64,000 nucleotides of DNA from Streptomyces griseosporeus (GCF_014656055.1 NZ_BNBR01000004.1:1-64000), one strand, 5' to 3'. Positions 10,323-21,659 are shown, counted from the first letter of the stretch. Notes: generated from the letters alone by a model not told the origin. Translations and numbers: made by a program.

Positions 10323-12144
10323 CCGCAAGGGGGGCGCCCGGCGTACGCCGGTGCGCGCGGTGGCGTACGCCGTCTGCGGGGTCGTTCTGCTGGCCGGGTG
10401 CGCCTCGATGCCCGACAGCGGGGATCTGCGCGGGGTGGAGTCGACGCCGCGGCAGGACTCGCAGGTGCGGGTCTTCGCCATGCCGCCCCGGGAGGGGGCG
10501 CTGCCCTCGGAGATCGTGCAGGGCTTTCTGGAGGCCCTGACCAGCGACGACCCCACGTATGCGACGGCACGGCAGTACCTGACGAAGCAGGCGTCGGCCC
10601 ACTGGAGGCCGGAGCGGTCCACCACGGTGCTCGAGGACGGGCCCGGCACGGAGGCCGACCGTTCCGCGGACCGGGAGGACGGTGACGACTACTCGTTCAC
10701 CCTGACCGGGACCCGGGTGGCCACGATCGACGAGCAGCAGTCGTACACGCCCGCTCCGGGGACGTACCGGCAGCCGGTGCACCTCGTGCGGGACCGGAAG
10801 ACGGGCCAGTGGCGCATCGACGGACCGCCGCCCGGGGTCGTCATGGGCAGGTCGGACTTCCAGCGCAACTACATGTCCGTCGACAAGTACTACTTCGCCT
10901 CGAACGGGGCCCAGACGTCCGGCGCGCCTGTGGCGGTCGCCGATCCCGTGTATGTGCGGGAGCGGGTGAACCCCATGACGCAGATCGTGCGGTCGGTGCT
11001 GACCGGCCCCACGAGATGGCTGCGGCACGTGGTCCGGTCGAGTTTCCCCACCGGTACGGCGCTGGCCGACCGGGCCGGCACGCTGACGCCGGACGACCAG
11101 AACAAGCTGACCGTGCCGCTCAACGACAAGGCCGCGCGGGTGGGGCGGGGCAAGTGCGAGGAGATGGCGGCCCAACTGCTGTTCACCCTGCAGAAGCTGA
11201 CGCCCGCGGTGGACGAGGTCGAGCTGAAGTCGGGCGGCCGGCATCTGTGCTCCCTCAGTGAGGACCGGGCCGACGCGGTCGCCGTGCGCGGTTCGCAGAA
11301 GCATCCCGAGTACCTGTACTTCATCAACGGCGACGGCCGGCTGGTGCGGCTGGCCGGCGGCAGCAGCGGCATCAAGCCCGACCCGGTGCCGGGGCCGCTC
11401 GGCGAGGGCGCCGTGCAGCTCGGGGCGGTGGCGGTCTCGCGCGACGAGCACGAGGCGGCCGGTGTCACCGCCGACGGCGCCAGGCTGTACGTCGCGTCGA
11501 TGGTGTCGGCCAGCTCGCTCGACGGCAGCCTGGTCACCAGCAAGGGCAAGACCGAGCGGGAGCGGCTGACGACGCCCAGCTGGGACGCGCGCGGCGACCT
11601 GTGGGTGGCCGACCGCAACCCCGCAGGCGGGGGACTGTTCATGCTGGCGCAGGGCGCCGGGAAGCCGGTGCGGGTGGCGCTGCCGGGGCTCGACGGCACC
11701 ATCCAGGACGTGCGGGTCGCCGCCGACGGGGTGCGCATCGCGCTGGTCGTCGAGAAGGGCGGCAAGCAGTCCTTGGCCATCGGCCGGATCGAGCGCGGGG
11801 ACGGCAAGGACGGCGGGCAGCCGGAGGTGTCCGTCCTCGAACTGCGGTCATCCGCGCCGGAGTTGGAGGAGGTCGCGGCCATCTCGTGGGCCGGTGACAG
11901 CCGGCTCGTGGTGGTCGGGCGCGAGGAGGGCGGCGTGCAGCAGATGCGGTACGTCCAGGTCGACGGCTCCACGCCGGAGGGGCCGGCGCCTGCAGCGCTG
12001 ACCGGGGTGCAGGAGATCGCCGCCTCCGAGGACGACCGGGTGCCGCTCGTCGCCCACTCGGTGGACGGCATCGTGCGGCTGCCCTCCGGGGGGCAGTGGG
12101 AGAAGGTCGTGAAGGAAGGGTCGGCGCCGGTTTATCCGGGGTGA
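10312..12144 (+). CDS. lpqB: Lipoprotein LpqB, MtrAB accessory protein
   Basis: 610 residues from a GTG at 10312, which overlaps the end of mtrB and is preceded by a clear AAGGGGAGG ribosome-binding site at 10298-10305. A short basic N-terminus and hydrophobic segment lead to the lipobox LLAGC (lipidated Cys30). A GerMN-like domain and a C-terminal beta-propeller-like region follow (repeated LDGTIQDVRVAADGVRIALV type segments). LpqB is a surface lipoprotein that interacts with the extracellular part of MtrB and links MtrA signalling to envelope state, as described for mycobacteria and Streptomyces. Longer in-frame starts inside mtrB are rejected because they would remove the signal sequence. 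Confidence 0.95.
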   Translation: MGGDRKGGARRTPVRAVAYAVCGVVLLAGCASMPDSGDLRGVESTPRQDSQVRVFAMPPREGALPSEIVQGFLEALTSDDPTYATARQYLTKQASAHWRPERSTTVLEDGPGTEADRSADREDGDDYSFTLTGTRVATIDEQQSYTPAPGTYRQPVHLVRDRKTGQWRIDGPPPGVVMGRSDFQRNYMSVDKYYFASNGAQTSGAPVAVADPVYVRERVNPMTQIVRSVLTGPTRWLRHVVRSSFPTGTALADRAGTLTPDDQNKLTVPLNDKAARVGRGKCEEMAAQLLFTLQKLTPAVDEVELKSGGRHLCSLSEDRADAVAVRGSQKHPEYLYFINGDGRLVRLAGGSSGIKPDPVPGPLGEGAVQLGAVAVSRDEHEAAGVTADGARLYVASMVSASSLDGSLVTSKGKTERERLTTPSWDARGDLWVADRNPAGGGLFMLAQGAGKPVRVALPGLDGTIQDVRVAADGVRIALVVEKGGKQSLAIGRIERGDGKDGGQPEVSVLELRSSAPELEEVAAISWAGDSRLVVVGREEGGVQQMRYVQVDGSTPEGPAPAALTGVQEIAASEDDRVPLVAHSVDGIVRLPSGGQWEKVVKEGSAPVYPG

Positions 12145-12260
12145 GTCACCCGTCTTCGCCTCTTTCTCGGGGCGGAGGCATGCATCCGCTTTTACCGCTG
12201 TTTCCGGCCGGACCGCGGTTACTCACTCGTATGGGTGAGGGACCGTGGAGAAAGCGCGGA

Positions 12261-12287
12261 GTTTTCCACAAGGCGTTTTCCACAGGG
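12261..12287 (+). promoter_or_regulatory. Two DnaA-box-like direct repeats upstream of comF
   Basis: GTTTTCCACAAGG (12261-12273) and GTTTTCCACAGGG (12275-12287) are near-identical repeats at 14-bp spacing, 38-64 bases before the comF start. The core TTTTCCACA differs by one base from TTGTCCACA, the Streptomyces DnaA box, and from TTATCCACA, the general consensus. Whether DnaA binds is unknown. Confidence 0.45.
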
Positions 12288-12324
12288 CTGGTCGGGTCCC
12301 GCGGGTGTTGGCACAGTGGAGTGC

Positions 12325-13197
12325 ATGCGGGGGTGGTGGCAGGACCTCACCGACCTGGTGCTGCCGGCCGAGTGCGGAGGCTGCGGAAAGCCTCGCACGG
12401 TGCTCTGTCCCGAGTGCCGTGCCGCCCTGACCGGGGCCGTACCGAGCCGGGTGCGACCGGTGCCGGAGCCGCCCGGGCTGCCGGTGGTGCACGCGGCGGC
12501 CCGGTACGCCGACGAGGTGCGCGCGGTGCTGCTGGCCCACAAGGAACGGGGCGCGCTGGCCCTGGCGGCTCCCCTGGGCGCGGCGCTGGCCCGGGCGGTG
12601 CGGGCAGGGCTGGAGTCCGCCGACGGCCGTCAGGTGCTGCTCGTTCCCGTGCCGTCCGCGCGCGGTGCGGTGCGGGCGCGGGGGCACGATCCGGTGCGGA
12701 GGACGGCGCTCGCGGCCGCGGGCGACCTGCGGCGGAGCGGGATGCCGGTGCGGGTGGCCGCCGTGCTGCGGCAGCGGCGTCCCGTGGCCGACCAGTCGGG
12801 GCTGGACTCCCGGCAGCGGCAGGAGAACCTGGCGGGCGCGCTGTCGGTGGTGTCCGGCGGGGGCCGGCTGCTGGCGACGGGCTCGGTGGTGCTCGTCGAC
12901 GACCTGATGACGACGGGTGCCTCTCTGGCGGAGGCCGCCCGCGCCGTCCGGGAGGCGGTGAGCGCGGAAGCGGGCTCTGCGGAGGTGTCGGCCGTGTACG
13001 GGCGGGCCACTCGGGAAGAAAGAGGGGAACACCGGGCCACGGGGACGGAAGGGAACCCTGGGACCGGGGCGTCGGAAGGGAGCGTGGCGGAGATGCCCGT
13101 CGTGCGGGGAGACGCGGGGGTCCGAGTGCCTGGTGGCGGGCTGTGCGCGGCGGTGGTCGCCGCTTCTCCCGATGCTTTCGCAATAAACCGGAACTGA
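12325..13197 (+). CDS. comF: ComF-family phosphoribosyltransferase-like protein
   Basis: 290 residues. The N-terminal zinc finger has Cys17, Cys20, Cys28 and Cys31 (CGGCG...CPEC). The type I phosphoribosyltransferase domain ends in the PRPP-binding loop VVLVDDLMTTGAS. The last 70 or so residues are low-complexity Gly/Glu/Arg-rich and not conserved in the family. ComF proteins act with competence machinery in Firmicutes; in Streptomyces, which is not naturally competent in the usual way, the role is undefined. The ATG at 12325 is chosen because the zinc finger begins soon after. The position between lpqB and hpf matches the mycobacterial order. Confidence 0.9.
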   Translation: MRGWWQDLTDLVLPAECGGCGKPRTVLCPECRAALTGAVPSRVRPVPEPPGLPVVHAAARYADEVRAVLLAHKERGALALAAPLGAALARAVRAGLESADGRQVLLVPVPSARGAVRARGHDPVRRTALAAAGDLRRSGMPVRVAAVLRQRRPVADQSGLDSRQRQENLAGALSVVSGGGRLLATGSVVLVDDLMTTGASLAEAARAVREAVSAEAGSAEVSAVYGRATREERGEHRATGTEGNPGTGASEGSVAEMPVVRGDAGVRVPGGGLCAAVVAASPDAFAINRN

Positions 13198-13215
13198 CAG
13201 CAAAGTTGCGTCGTT
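13190..13215 (+). promoter_or_regulatory. Candidate sigma-R promoter for hpf
   Basis: GGAAC (13190-13194), exactly 18 bases, then GTT (13213-13215). The sigma-R consensus in Streptomyces is GGAAT-N18-GTT, so one base differs. It overlaps the comF stop codon. Transcription from here would give hpf a leader of about 290 nt. Confidence 0.45.
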
Positions 13216-13513
13216 GCAGGTAATGAGAGAGCCAATTCACCGGAACGGAGGTACGCCGCGGTAGAGGGTGACGACATCCGTCCGGGCGAGATATGTTCGG
13301 TTGTGAGGGAAAGCCGCAGGCCATGCCCCTCAAATCCGAATGCCGTGCTGCGGGATCGCGGTAATCGCCCGCAGCCCTGGGGGTGTAGATCTTGCCCTTG
13401 GGGGAGGAGGAGGTGGACGTCACCGAGTCCGAGGTTCCGGCACTCACCGGAGCCTGGTGCAAAAGGGAGATGCTCCGCCAGTGATGCGGAGTGATCCGGG
13501 AACGGAGTTCTGC
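13198..13513 (+). other. Leader region upstream of hpf
   Basis: 316 bases without a convincing gene between comF and hpf. Apart from the candidate sigma-R promoter, it contains a purine-rich stretch GGGGGAGGAGGAGGTGGACG (about 13399-13418) and GGAACGGAG just before the hpf start. Some in-frame ATG codons upstream of hpf exist but lack family homology. Confidence 0.5.
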
Positions 13514-14206
13514 GTGGACATCGTCGTCAAGGGCCGCAAGACCGAGGTGCCCGAGCGGTTCCGCAAGCACGTGGCCGAGAAGCTGAAGCTGGACAAGATC
13601 CAGAAGCTCGATGCCAAGGTGATCAGCCTCGATGTCGAGGTGTCCAAGGAGCCCAACCCGCGACAGGCCGACCGCTGCGACCGAGTGGAGATCACGCTCC
13701 GTTCCCGCGGTCCGGTGATCCGGGCGGAGGCGGCGGCCAGCGATCCGTACGCGGCACTCGACCTGGCCGCGGAGAAGCTGGATGCCCGGCTGCGCAAGCA
13801 GCACGACAAGCGTTACACGCGCCGCGGAGCCCGCAGGCTCACGGCAGCAGAAGTTGCCGACCACGTTCCGGGAGTGGCGACGCTCAACGGAAACGGCCTT
13901 CCCGTCCCGGCGGAAGAGTCCGACAGCGTGCCCACCAAGAAGATCGGCTCGCTGGAAGTGCAGGGCGAAGGACCCCTCGTGGTCCGCGAGAAGACACACG
14001 TCGCCTCCCCGATGACGCTCGACCAGGCCCTCTACGAGATGGAGCTGGTCGGCCACGACTTCTATCTGTTCGTCGACTCCGAGACCAAGGAGCCCAGCGT
14101 CGTCTACCGACGCCACGCCTACGACTACGGCGTGATCCACCTCAGGACGGACACGATGGTCACCCGGTCCCACACCCCCGAAGCGGGCGGAACGCTGGGC
14201 GGCTGA
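13514..14206 (+). CDS. hpf: Ribosome hibernation promoting factor, long form
   Basis: 230 residues from a GTG at 13514, preceded by GGAACGGAG (13499-13507). The N-terminal RaiA/S30AE domain (VDIVVKGRKTEVPERFRKHV to about residue 105) binds the 30S decoding centre. A variable linker follows, then the C-terminal dimerisation domain with PMTLDQALYEMELVGHDFYLFVDSET and VVYRRHAYDYGVIHL. The long form forms inactive 100S ribosome dimers without RMF. Upstream ATGs in the same frame give a non-homologous extension and are rejected. Position next to comF and upstream of secA is conserved in actinobacteria. A strong terminator follows. Confidence 0.95.
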   Translation: MDIVVKGRKTEVPERFRKHVAEKLKLDKIQKLDAKVISLDVEVSKEPNPRQADRCDRVEITLRSRGPVIRAEAAASDPYAALDLAAEKLDARLRKQHDKRYTRRGARRLTAAEVADHVPGVATLNGNGLPVPAEESDSVPTKKIGSLEVQGEGPLVVREKTHVASPMTLDQALYEMELVGHDFYLFVDSETKEPSVVYRRHAYDYGVIHLRTDTMVTRSHTPEAGGTLGG

Positions 14207-14226
14207 CACTCCGGACGACAGCTGGG

Positions 14227-14268
14227 CCGGTGCCCCTGGAGCGCGGCGTGCGCCCCCAGGGGCACCGG
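14227..14268 (+). terminator. hpf terminator
   Basis: Perfect 13-bp arms CCGGTGCCCCTGG (14227-14239) and CCAGGGGCACCGG (14256-14268). The 16-nt loop can itself pair as GCGC/GCGC. It begins 20 bases after the hpf stop. Confidence 0.85.
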
Positions 14269-14409
14269 TGTGCGACCCTTCGCCCACCGTGCTGTCACCG
14301 CGTTGTCGTCCGGACATGGAATCATGGCGGCAACGGCTCAACCGGTGGGCCGGCGCCTTGGGTTGGCGATGGCTCAGGACCACAGGCCACAGCCTCAGGG
14401 GGAGGAACG

Positions 14410-15156
14410 ATGGCGGACAGCTTCGGACCGATGCGGGACGAGGACGCCGACGGCGGCGTCGACGGCATGGGCCCGGAGGCGGGCTCTCCACGCAAGGAGC
14501 CGATCAGAGTCCTGGTCGTGGACGACCACGCCCTGTTCCGCCGTGGCCTGGAGATCGTGCTCGCCGCCGAGGAGGACATCCAGGTCGTGGGCGAGGCCGG
14601 CGATGGTGCCGAGGCCGTCGACAAGGCCGCCGACCTGCTGCCCGACATCGTCCTGATGGACGTGCGGATGCCCAAGCGGGGCGGGATCGAGGCCTGCACC
14701 TCCATCAAGGAGGTCGCCCCCAGCGCCAAGATCATCATGCTGACGATCAGCGACGAGGAGGCCGACCTCTACGACGCGATCAAGGCGGGCGCCACCGGCT
14801 ACCTCCTCAAGGAGATCTCCACCGACGAGGTGGCCACCGCCATCCGCGCGGTCGCCGACGGACAGTCCCAGATCAGCCCCTCCATGGCCTCCAAGCTGCT
14901 CACCGAGTTCAAGTCGATGATCCAGCGCACCGACGAGCGGCGGCTGGTGCCGGCGCCGCGGCTGACCGACCGGGAGCTGGAGGTCCTCAAGCTCGTCGCC
15001 ACGGGGATGAACAACCGGGACATCGCCAAGGAACTGTTCATCTCCGAGAACACCGTGAAGAACCACGTCCGCAACATCCTGGAGAAGCTTCAGCTGCACT
15101 CCAGGATGGAGGCCGTGGTGTACGCGATGCGGGAGAAGATCCTCGAGATCCGGTAG
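14410..15156 (+). CDS. NarL/LuxR-family response regulator (orphan)
   Basis: 248 residues. A 33-residue acidic N-terminal extension precedes the receiver (IRVLVVDDHALFRRGLEIVL), with phospho-acceptor Asp84 in IVLMDVRMP and Lys in YLLKEIS. The C-terminal LuxR helix-turn-helix has LTDRELEVLKLVATGMNNRDIAKELFISENTVKNHV. The ATG at 14410 follows GGGGGAGGAACG. No histidine kinase gene is adjacent, so its partner lies elsewhere or it is regulated differently. Two 17-bp direct repeats (GGGCTGCCGGGCAGGCG type) follow the stop. Its targets cannot be inferred here. Confidence 0.92.
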   Translation: MADSFGPMRDEDADGGVDGMGPEAGSPRKEPIRVLVVDDHALFRRGLEIVLAAEEDIQVVGEAGDGAEAVDKAADLLPDIVLMDVRMPKRGGIEACTSIKEVAPSAKIIMLTISDEEADLYDAIKAGATGYLLKEISTDEVATAIRAVADGQSQISPSMASKLLTEFKSMIQRTDERRLVPAPRLTDRELEVLKLVATGMNNRDIAKELFISENTVKNHVRNILEKLQLHSRMEAVVYAMREKILEIR

Positions 15157-15221
15157 CCGTAACCGGGCTGCCGGGCAGGCGGGCTGCCGGGCAGGCGGCC
15201 AGACGGCCAGGCGGCGGTGGG

Positions 15222-16400
15222 TCAGCCCACGGTGCGGGACAGCTCCGCGGTGAGCGGTTCGCGCAGCTCGGGGGCGTCGACGCGTTCGACCCGGACGTTG
15301 GTGCAGTCGACCCAGGTCGCCGCCTCCAGCAGGGCCTGGGCCACCGCCGGGACCGCCTTGGGGCCGTCCAGGGTGACCTGCTTGGCGACCAGGGTGCGCC
15401 CCTCGCGCGCCGGGTCCACCCGGCCGACGAGGCGCCCGCCGGCCAGTACCGGCATAGCGAAGTAGCCGTACACCCGCTTGGGCTTCGGGACGTACGCCTC
15501 CAGGCGGTGGGTGAAGCCGAAGATCCGCTCCGTGCGGGCCCGTTCCCAGATCAGGGAGTCGAACGGGGACAGCAGCGTCGTGCGGTGGCGGCCGCGCGGC
15601 GGGGTCCGAAGGGCCGCCGGGTCCGCCCAGGCCGGCTTCCCCCAGCCCGCCACCGTGACCGGGACCAGGCCCGAGTCGGCGATCACCGCGTCGACCTGCT
15701 CGCCCTTGAGCCGGTGGTAGTCGGCGATGTCCGCGCGTGTGCCCACGCCGAGGGCCTCGCCGGCCAGGCGGACCAGGCGGCGCAGGCATTCGGTGTCGTC
15801 CAGGTCGTCGTGCAGCAGGTCGGCCGGGACGGCGCGCTCGGCGAGGTCGTAGACGCGCTTCCAGCCGCGGCGCTCCACACACACCACCTCGCCGTACATC
15901 AGGGCGCGTTCCACGGCGACCTTGGTGCCGGACCAGTCCCACCACTCGCTCGTGCGCTTGGCGCCGCCCAGTTCAGTGGCCGTCAGCGGTCCCTCGGCGC
16001 GCAGTTGCTTGATGACCTGGTCGTAGGTGCCGTCGGGGAGCTGGTGGTTCCAGTGCGGGCGGTCGCGGTAGGCGCGGCGGCGGAAGGCGAAGTGGGGCCA
16101 CTCCTCGATGGGGAGGATGCAGGCGGCGTGCGACCAGTACTCGAAGGCGTGGGTGTCCTTCCAGTAGGCGTCCTCGACGGTCTTGCGGCCCACGGCGCCG
16201 AGGCGGGCGTAGGGCACCAGCTCGTGGGAGCGGGCCAGGACGGAGATCGTGTCCAGCTGGACCGCGCCGAGATGGCGGAGCACGCCGCGGACGCCTGCGC
16301 GGCGGGCGGCGGCGGGCATGCCGAGAAAACCCTGGGCGCGGAGGGCGATGCGGCGGGCTTCGTCGGCCGAGAGTTCTGTCGTCGGGCGCGAGGTCGTCAT
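15222..16400 (-). CDS. HTH_42 winged-helix protein, YcaQ/AlkX-like DNA glycosylase
   Basis: 392 residues, a typical length for the HTH_42 superfamily. An N-terminal winged-helix tandem carries LGAVQLDTISVLARSHELVPYARLG. Gln48-Leu49-Asp50 fits the QxD catalytic motif described for E. coli YcaQ (AlkX), a glycosylase that unhooks interstrand crosslinks. Antibiotic self-resistance members such as AlkZ carry QxQ instead. The middle contains WSHAACILPIEEWP, and the C-terminus LLSPFDSLIWERAR is family-typical. The ATG at 16400 is chosen as the first start with homology downstream. It is monocistronic, convergent with the response regulator. Activity is inferred from family knowledge, not shown. Confidence 0.8.
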   Translation of the reverse strand: MTTSRPTTELSADEARRIALRAQGFLGMPAAARRAGVRGVLRHLGAVQLDTISVLARSHELVPYARLGAVGRKTVEDAYWKDTHAFEYWSHAACILPIEEWPHFAFRRRAYRDRPHWNHQLPDGTYDQVIKQLRAEGPLTATELGGAKRTSEWWDWSGTKVAVERALMYGEVVCVERRGWKRVYDLAERAVPADLLHDDLDDTECLRRLVRLAGEALGVGTRADIADYHRLKGEQVDAVIADSGLVPVTVAGWGKPAWADPAALRTPPRGRHRTTLLSPFDSLIWERARTERIFGFTHRLEAYVPKPKRVYGYFAMPVLAGGRLVGRVDPAREGRTLVAKQVTLDGPKAVPAVAQALLEAATWVDCTNVRVERVDAPELREPLTAELSRTVG

Positions 16401-16455
16401 GAAGGCACGGTAGGGGGTGGGACTGACAGCGGGCTATGAGCTGGGGTTTTCGGGG

Positions 16456-17040
16456 TTACCTCGGCGACGGGTCGGGAGCCGGGAGGTAAGGGGCCGTCGA
16501 CGGGAGGCCCAGGTCCGAGGGGAGGAGGGACGCGACCCAGCAGTCCCGGCGCACGCCCTTGTTGTTGACTGCGGAGCGCAGCGTGCCCTCCACGGTGAAG
16601 CCGGCGCGCAGGGCGACGGCCCGGGAGGCGTGGTTGCCGACCTCGGCGCGCCATTCGACCCGGTCGACGGCGATGGCGGTGAACGCCCAGTGCGAGGCGG
16701 CCACGGTGGCCTCGGTGAGGTAGCCGCGGCCGCGGTGCTCCTTGGTGGCCCAGAAGCCGATCTCGGCCACCCCCAGGGAGCGCATCGTCAGCCCCACCAT
16801 GCCCACCAGCTCCTCCCCTTCGGGGAGGAAGACGCCGAAGGTGTACATGGAGCCGTCGGCCCAGCCGTCGGGGACGACCTGTTCCGTGAAACCACGCGCG
16901 TGCTCGCGGAGGTACGGCGAGGGGATCGTCGTCCAGCGCTGGATGTCGGGGTCCTGGGCGGCGGCGTACACCGCGTCGGTGTCCTGCGGGCCCACCGCGC
17001 GCAGGAGCAGACGGCCGGTGGTGAGCGTGACGGGTTCCAT
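16456..17040 (-). CDS. GNAT family N-acetyltransferase (RimJ/RimL type)
   Basis: 194 residues. The fold starts with LTTGRLLLRAVGPQDTDAVY, typical of acetyltransferase_3. The acetyl-CoA site is marked by the region EIGFWATKEHRGRGYLTEA, where the usual R/QxxGxG/A reads RGRGY, followed by the N-x-x-S-R-A-V-A segment (VGNHASRAVALRAGF). The ATG at 17040 is the first start with homology after it; an upstream extension to 17532 covers the secA promoter region and is rejected. The substrate may be an N-terminal amine of a protein or a small molecule; not determinable here. Confidence 0.9.
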   Translation of the reverse strand: MEPVTLTTGRLLLRAVGPQDTDAVYAAAQDPDIQRWTTIPSPYLREHARGFTEQVVPDGWADGSMYTFGVFLPEGEELVGMVGLTMRSLGVAEIGFWATKEHRGRGYLTEATVAASHWAFTAIAVDRVEWRAEVGNHASRAVALRAGFTVEGTLRSAVNNKGVRRDCWVASLLPSDLGLPSTAPYLPAPDPSPR

Positions 17041-17311
17041 CGGGCGATTCTGCGCGGGGCCGGCCCGGACGCGCCATCTTTTCGCCGTGCGTGAAGAGGC
17101 GATCACAATTCGCGCAATTCGTCGGAGTGATCCGGCACCATCCGCGGGGCCCGGACGTTGTCCCCATCGAAGGAGATCAGAACGGCGGCGGTCACGCCTC
17201 CTTACAGCAGGCCTCCCGGCGCAGCGGGGTCCTCGCATACGATGGCCGTTGCTCAGTAAGTCAAATCGAAACCGACCGTCCCAGGCCCGACCGGCAAGGA
17301 GACCAACCCCC

Positions 17312-20125
<2,814 letters not shown>

Positions 20126-20159
20126 CGCGGGCTCCTCGCCGGACGGGGAGCTGTGGTGA

Positions 20160-20193
20160 GAAGGGCCGGGCACCGGAGGGTGTCCGGCCCTTC
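20160..20193. terminator. Bidirectional terminator between secA and the Rv3235-like gene
   Basis: Arms GAAGGGCCGGGCACC (20160-20174) and GGTGTCCGGCCCTTC (20179-20193) pair over 15 bp with one G-U, around the loop GGAG. The genes on both sides converge. Confidence 0.85.
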
Positions 20194-20205
20194 GCATGCC
20201 GGTGG

Positions 20206-20808
20206 TCAGTCGGTGGCCTGACGGGGCGGGCGGGGGCCGCCCAGTTCGACGGCCGTGCAGCGCCAGCGCAGGTCGGGGCCGCGTTCCAGGCGGAAGGCCA
20301 TCGCGCGGAGCTGGTCGCCGGCGCCGATGCGGGCGAAGGCCTCGACGGCGCCCGGCCGGACGACGTAGTAGCCGATGTCGCGGACGACGGGACGGATGCC
20401 GCGGGTGGTGCGTAGCGGGCCGCGTTCGGCGAGCCAGGCCAGCTCGTCGTAGGCGCGGCCCACGGTGTGGCGGAGCATCGAGTGGACCGGGCGGTGGCCG
20501 CTGAGCACGGCGAGGAGGCGGTCGGCGAAGACGTCGGTGGGGCGGGGAATCGGCTGGGCGGCGTCAGGGCTCGCCGTGGGCGCGGCGAGTGCCGCGGGGC
20601 GGCTCGGGGAGCGGGTGTCGGCCGGCTTCGTACGGCTGAGGGTGGTCCGGGAGCCGGGCGCGCGTGGGGGGCGGCCGTCGCCGGACGCGGGGCGGGTGGG
20701 GCCGCCGCCCGGGGTGCGGGGCGGGGGACCGCCGGGGCGGCGCTGGTCGCGGCGGGCCGGGGGGCGGGTGCCGGGGAGGGGCTGCGTCCTGGTCATGACC
20801 TTGTTCAT
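20206..20808 (-). CDS. Rv3235 family protein
   Basis: 200 residues. The first half is a basic, Pro/Arg/Gly-rich disordered segment. The conserved C-terminal half (FADRLLAVLSGHRPVHSMLRHTVGRAYDELAWLAERGP to ARIGAGDQLRAMAFRLER.PDLRWRCTAVELG) matches the small family typified by mycobacterial Rv3235, whose function is unknown. The gene lies immediately downstream of and convergent with secA; in Mycobacterium the Rv3235 gene is also close to secA1 and the mtrAB cluster, which supports the assignment. ATG 20808 is chosen over 20943, which would add a segment unlike the family. No signal peptide or membrane segment is visible. Confidence 0.75.
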   Translation of the reverse strand: MNKVMTRTQPLPGTRPPARRDQRRPGGPPPRTPGGGPTRPASGDGRPPRAPGSRTTLSRTKPADTRSPSRPAALAAPTASPDAAQPIPRPTDVFADRLLAVLSGHRPVHSMLRHTVGRAYDELAWLAERGPLRTTRGIRPVVRDIGYYVVRPGAVEAFARIGAGDQLRAMAFRLERGPDLRWRCTAVELGGPRPPRQATD

Positions 20809-21143
20809 GGGGTCCCCGTTTCGTCGTGCCCGGCCGGGTCGGCGTGTACCGGGCAGTAACTTCCTGTTGGAGATCTTGTACGGGCTGTGACGAGCGCCCG
20901 GCAAGCGCGGGGAGGGGCCGCTGGGAGCCGGCGGGACATTCACTTATCCGGGTGATCCCATGGGGCGTCCCGCCTGTGGTCGCGGGGATGTGCCGGGTGA
21001 ATCCCGGGCGGAAGGTGGACGCTCGGTGCGCGGTGGCCGGGGCCTCGAAAGAGGACCCCCGCACGTATCCTGAAGGCGCTCCGGCGGTGCGCCCGCGCCG
21101 TGCCGGAGACCTGCGGAGTCCTCCGACACGAAAGCGGCCGGCC
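20809..21143. other. Divergent intergenic region
   Basis: 335 bases between the Rv3235-like gene (minus) and the DUF6912-like gene (plus). I see no convincing reading frame. It must hold both promoters. TTGGAGATCTTGTAC near 20868-20882 could supply promoter elements but no clear pair is visible. Confidence 0.5.
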
Positions 21144-21659
21144 ATGCGCGTTTACGTCCCCCTGACCCTCTCCGGTCTCGCCGAGGCGTACAAGACGGGT
21201 GAGCTGGCGGCCGGGGCGGAGGGAGCCGTCGTCGCCTACGCCGTCACGCCCGCCCTGCGCGAGTGGTACCTCTCCGACGACATCGAGGAGCTGGAGTACG
21301 CCGCGCTCGGCCGGGCCGCGCTGGCCTCGCTGCGACTGCTCGCAGCCGACCCCGGGGCGGTCCGGCGCCGGGTCGTCGTCGCCGTCGACGTGCCCGACGG
21401 GGCCGCGAGCGCCGACCCCGACCGCGGGCTCGACCCGGCGGCCCTCGGTGAGGTGCGGGTGGCCGGTCCCGTACCGCTGGCGAAGGCGGCGGCCGTGCAC
21501 GTCGACGCGGCGGACGCGGAGGCGGACGTCGCCGCGGCGGCCGGCGCGGTGGAGGCGGCGGACGGCGGGGACGACGACGCGCAGTTCGTGGTGGACGGCG
21601 CCGAGGACCACGAGCTGCTGTGGTTCGCGACGCAGGAGATCCCCAACCTGGTGGGCTGA
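21144..21659 (+). CDS. Small conserved actinobacterial protein (DUF6912-like)
   Basis: 171 residues. The conserved N-terminus MRVYVPLTLSGLAEAYKTGE and YAVTPALREWYLSDDIEELEYAALGRAALASLRLL are recognisable from many Streptomyces genomes. The last part is very acidic (DAADAEADVAAAAGAVEAADGGDDDAQ) and ends in DHELLWFATQEIPNLVG. There is no catalytic motif, signal peptide or membrane segment; it is probably cytoplasmic. The DUF6912 name is from memory and needs a profile search. It is 58 bases upstream of the HAD hydrolase, so the two could be co-transcribed. Confidence 0.75.
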   Translation: MRVYVPLTLSGLAEAYKTGELAAGAEGAVVAYAVTPALREWYLSDDIEELEYAALGRAALASLRLLAADPGAVRRRVVVAVDVPDGAASADPDRGLDPAALGEVRVAGPVPLAKAAAVHVDAADAEADVAAAAGAVEAADGGDDDAQFVVDGAEDHELLWFATQEIPNLVG

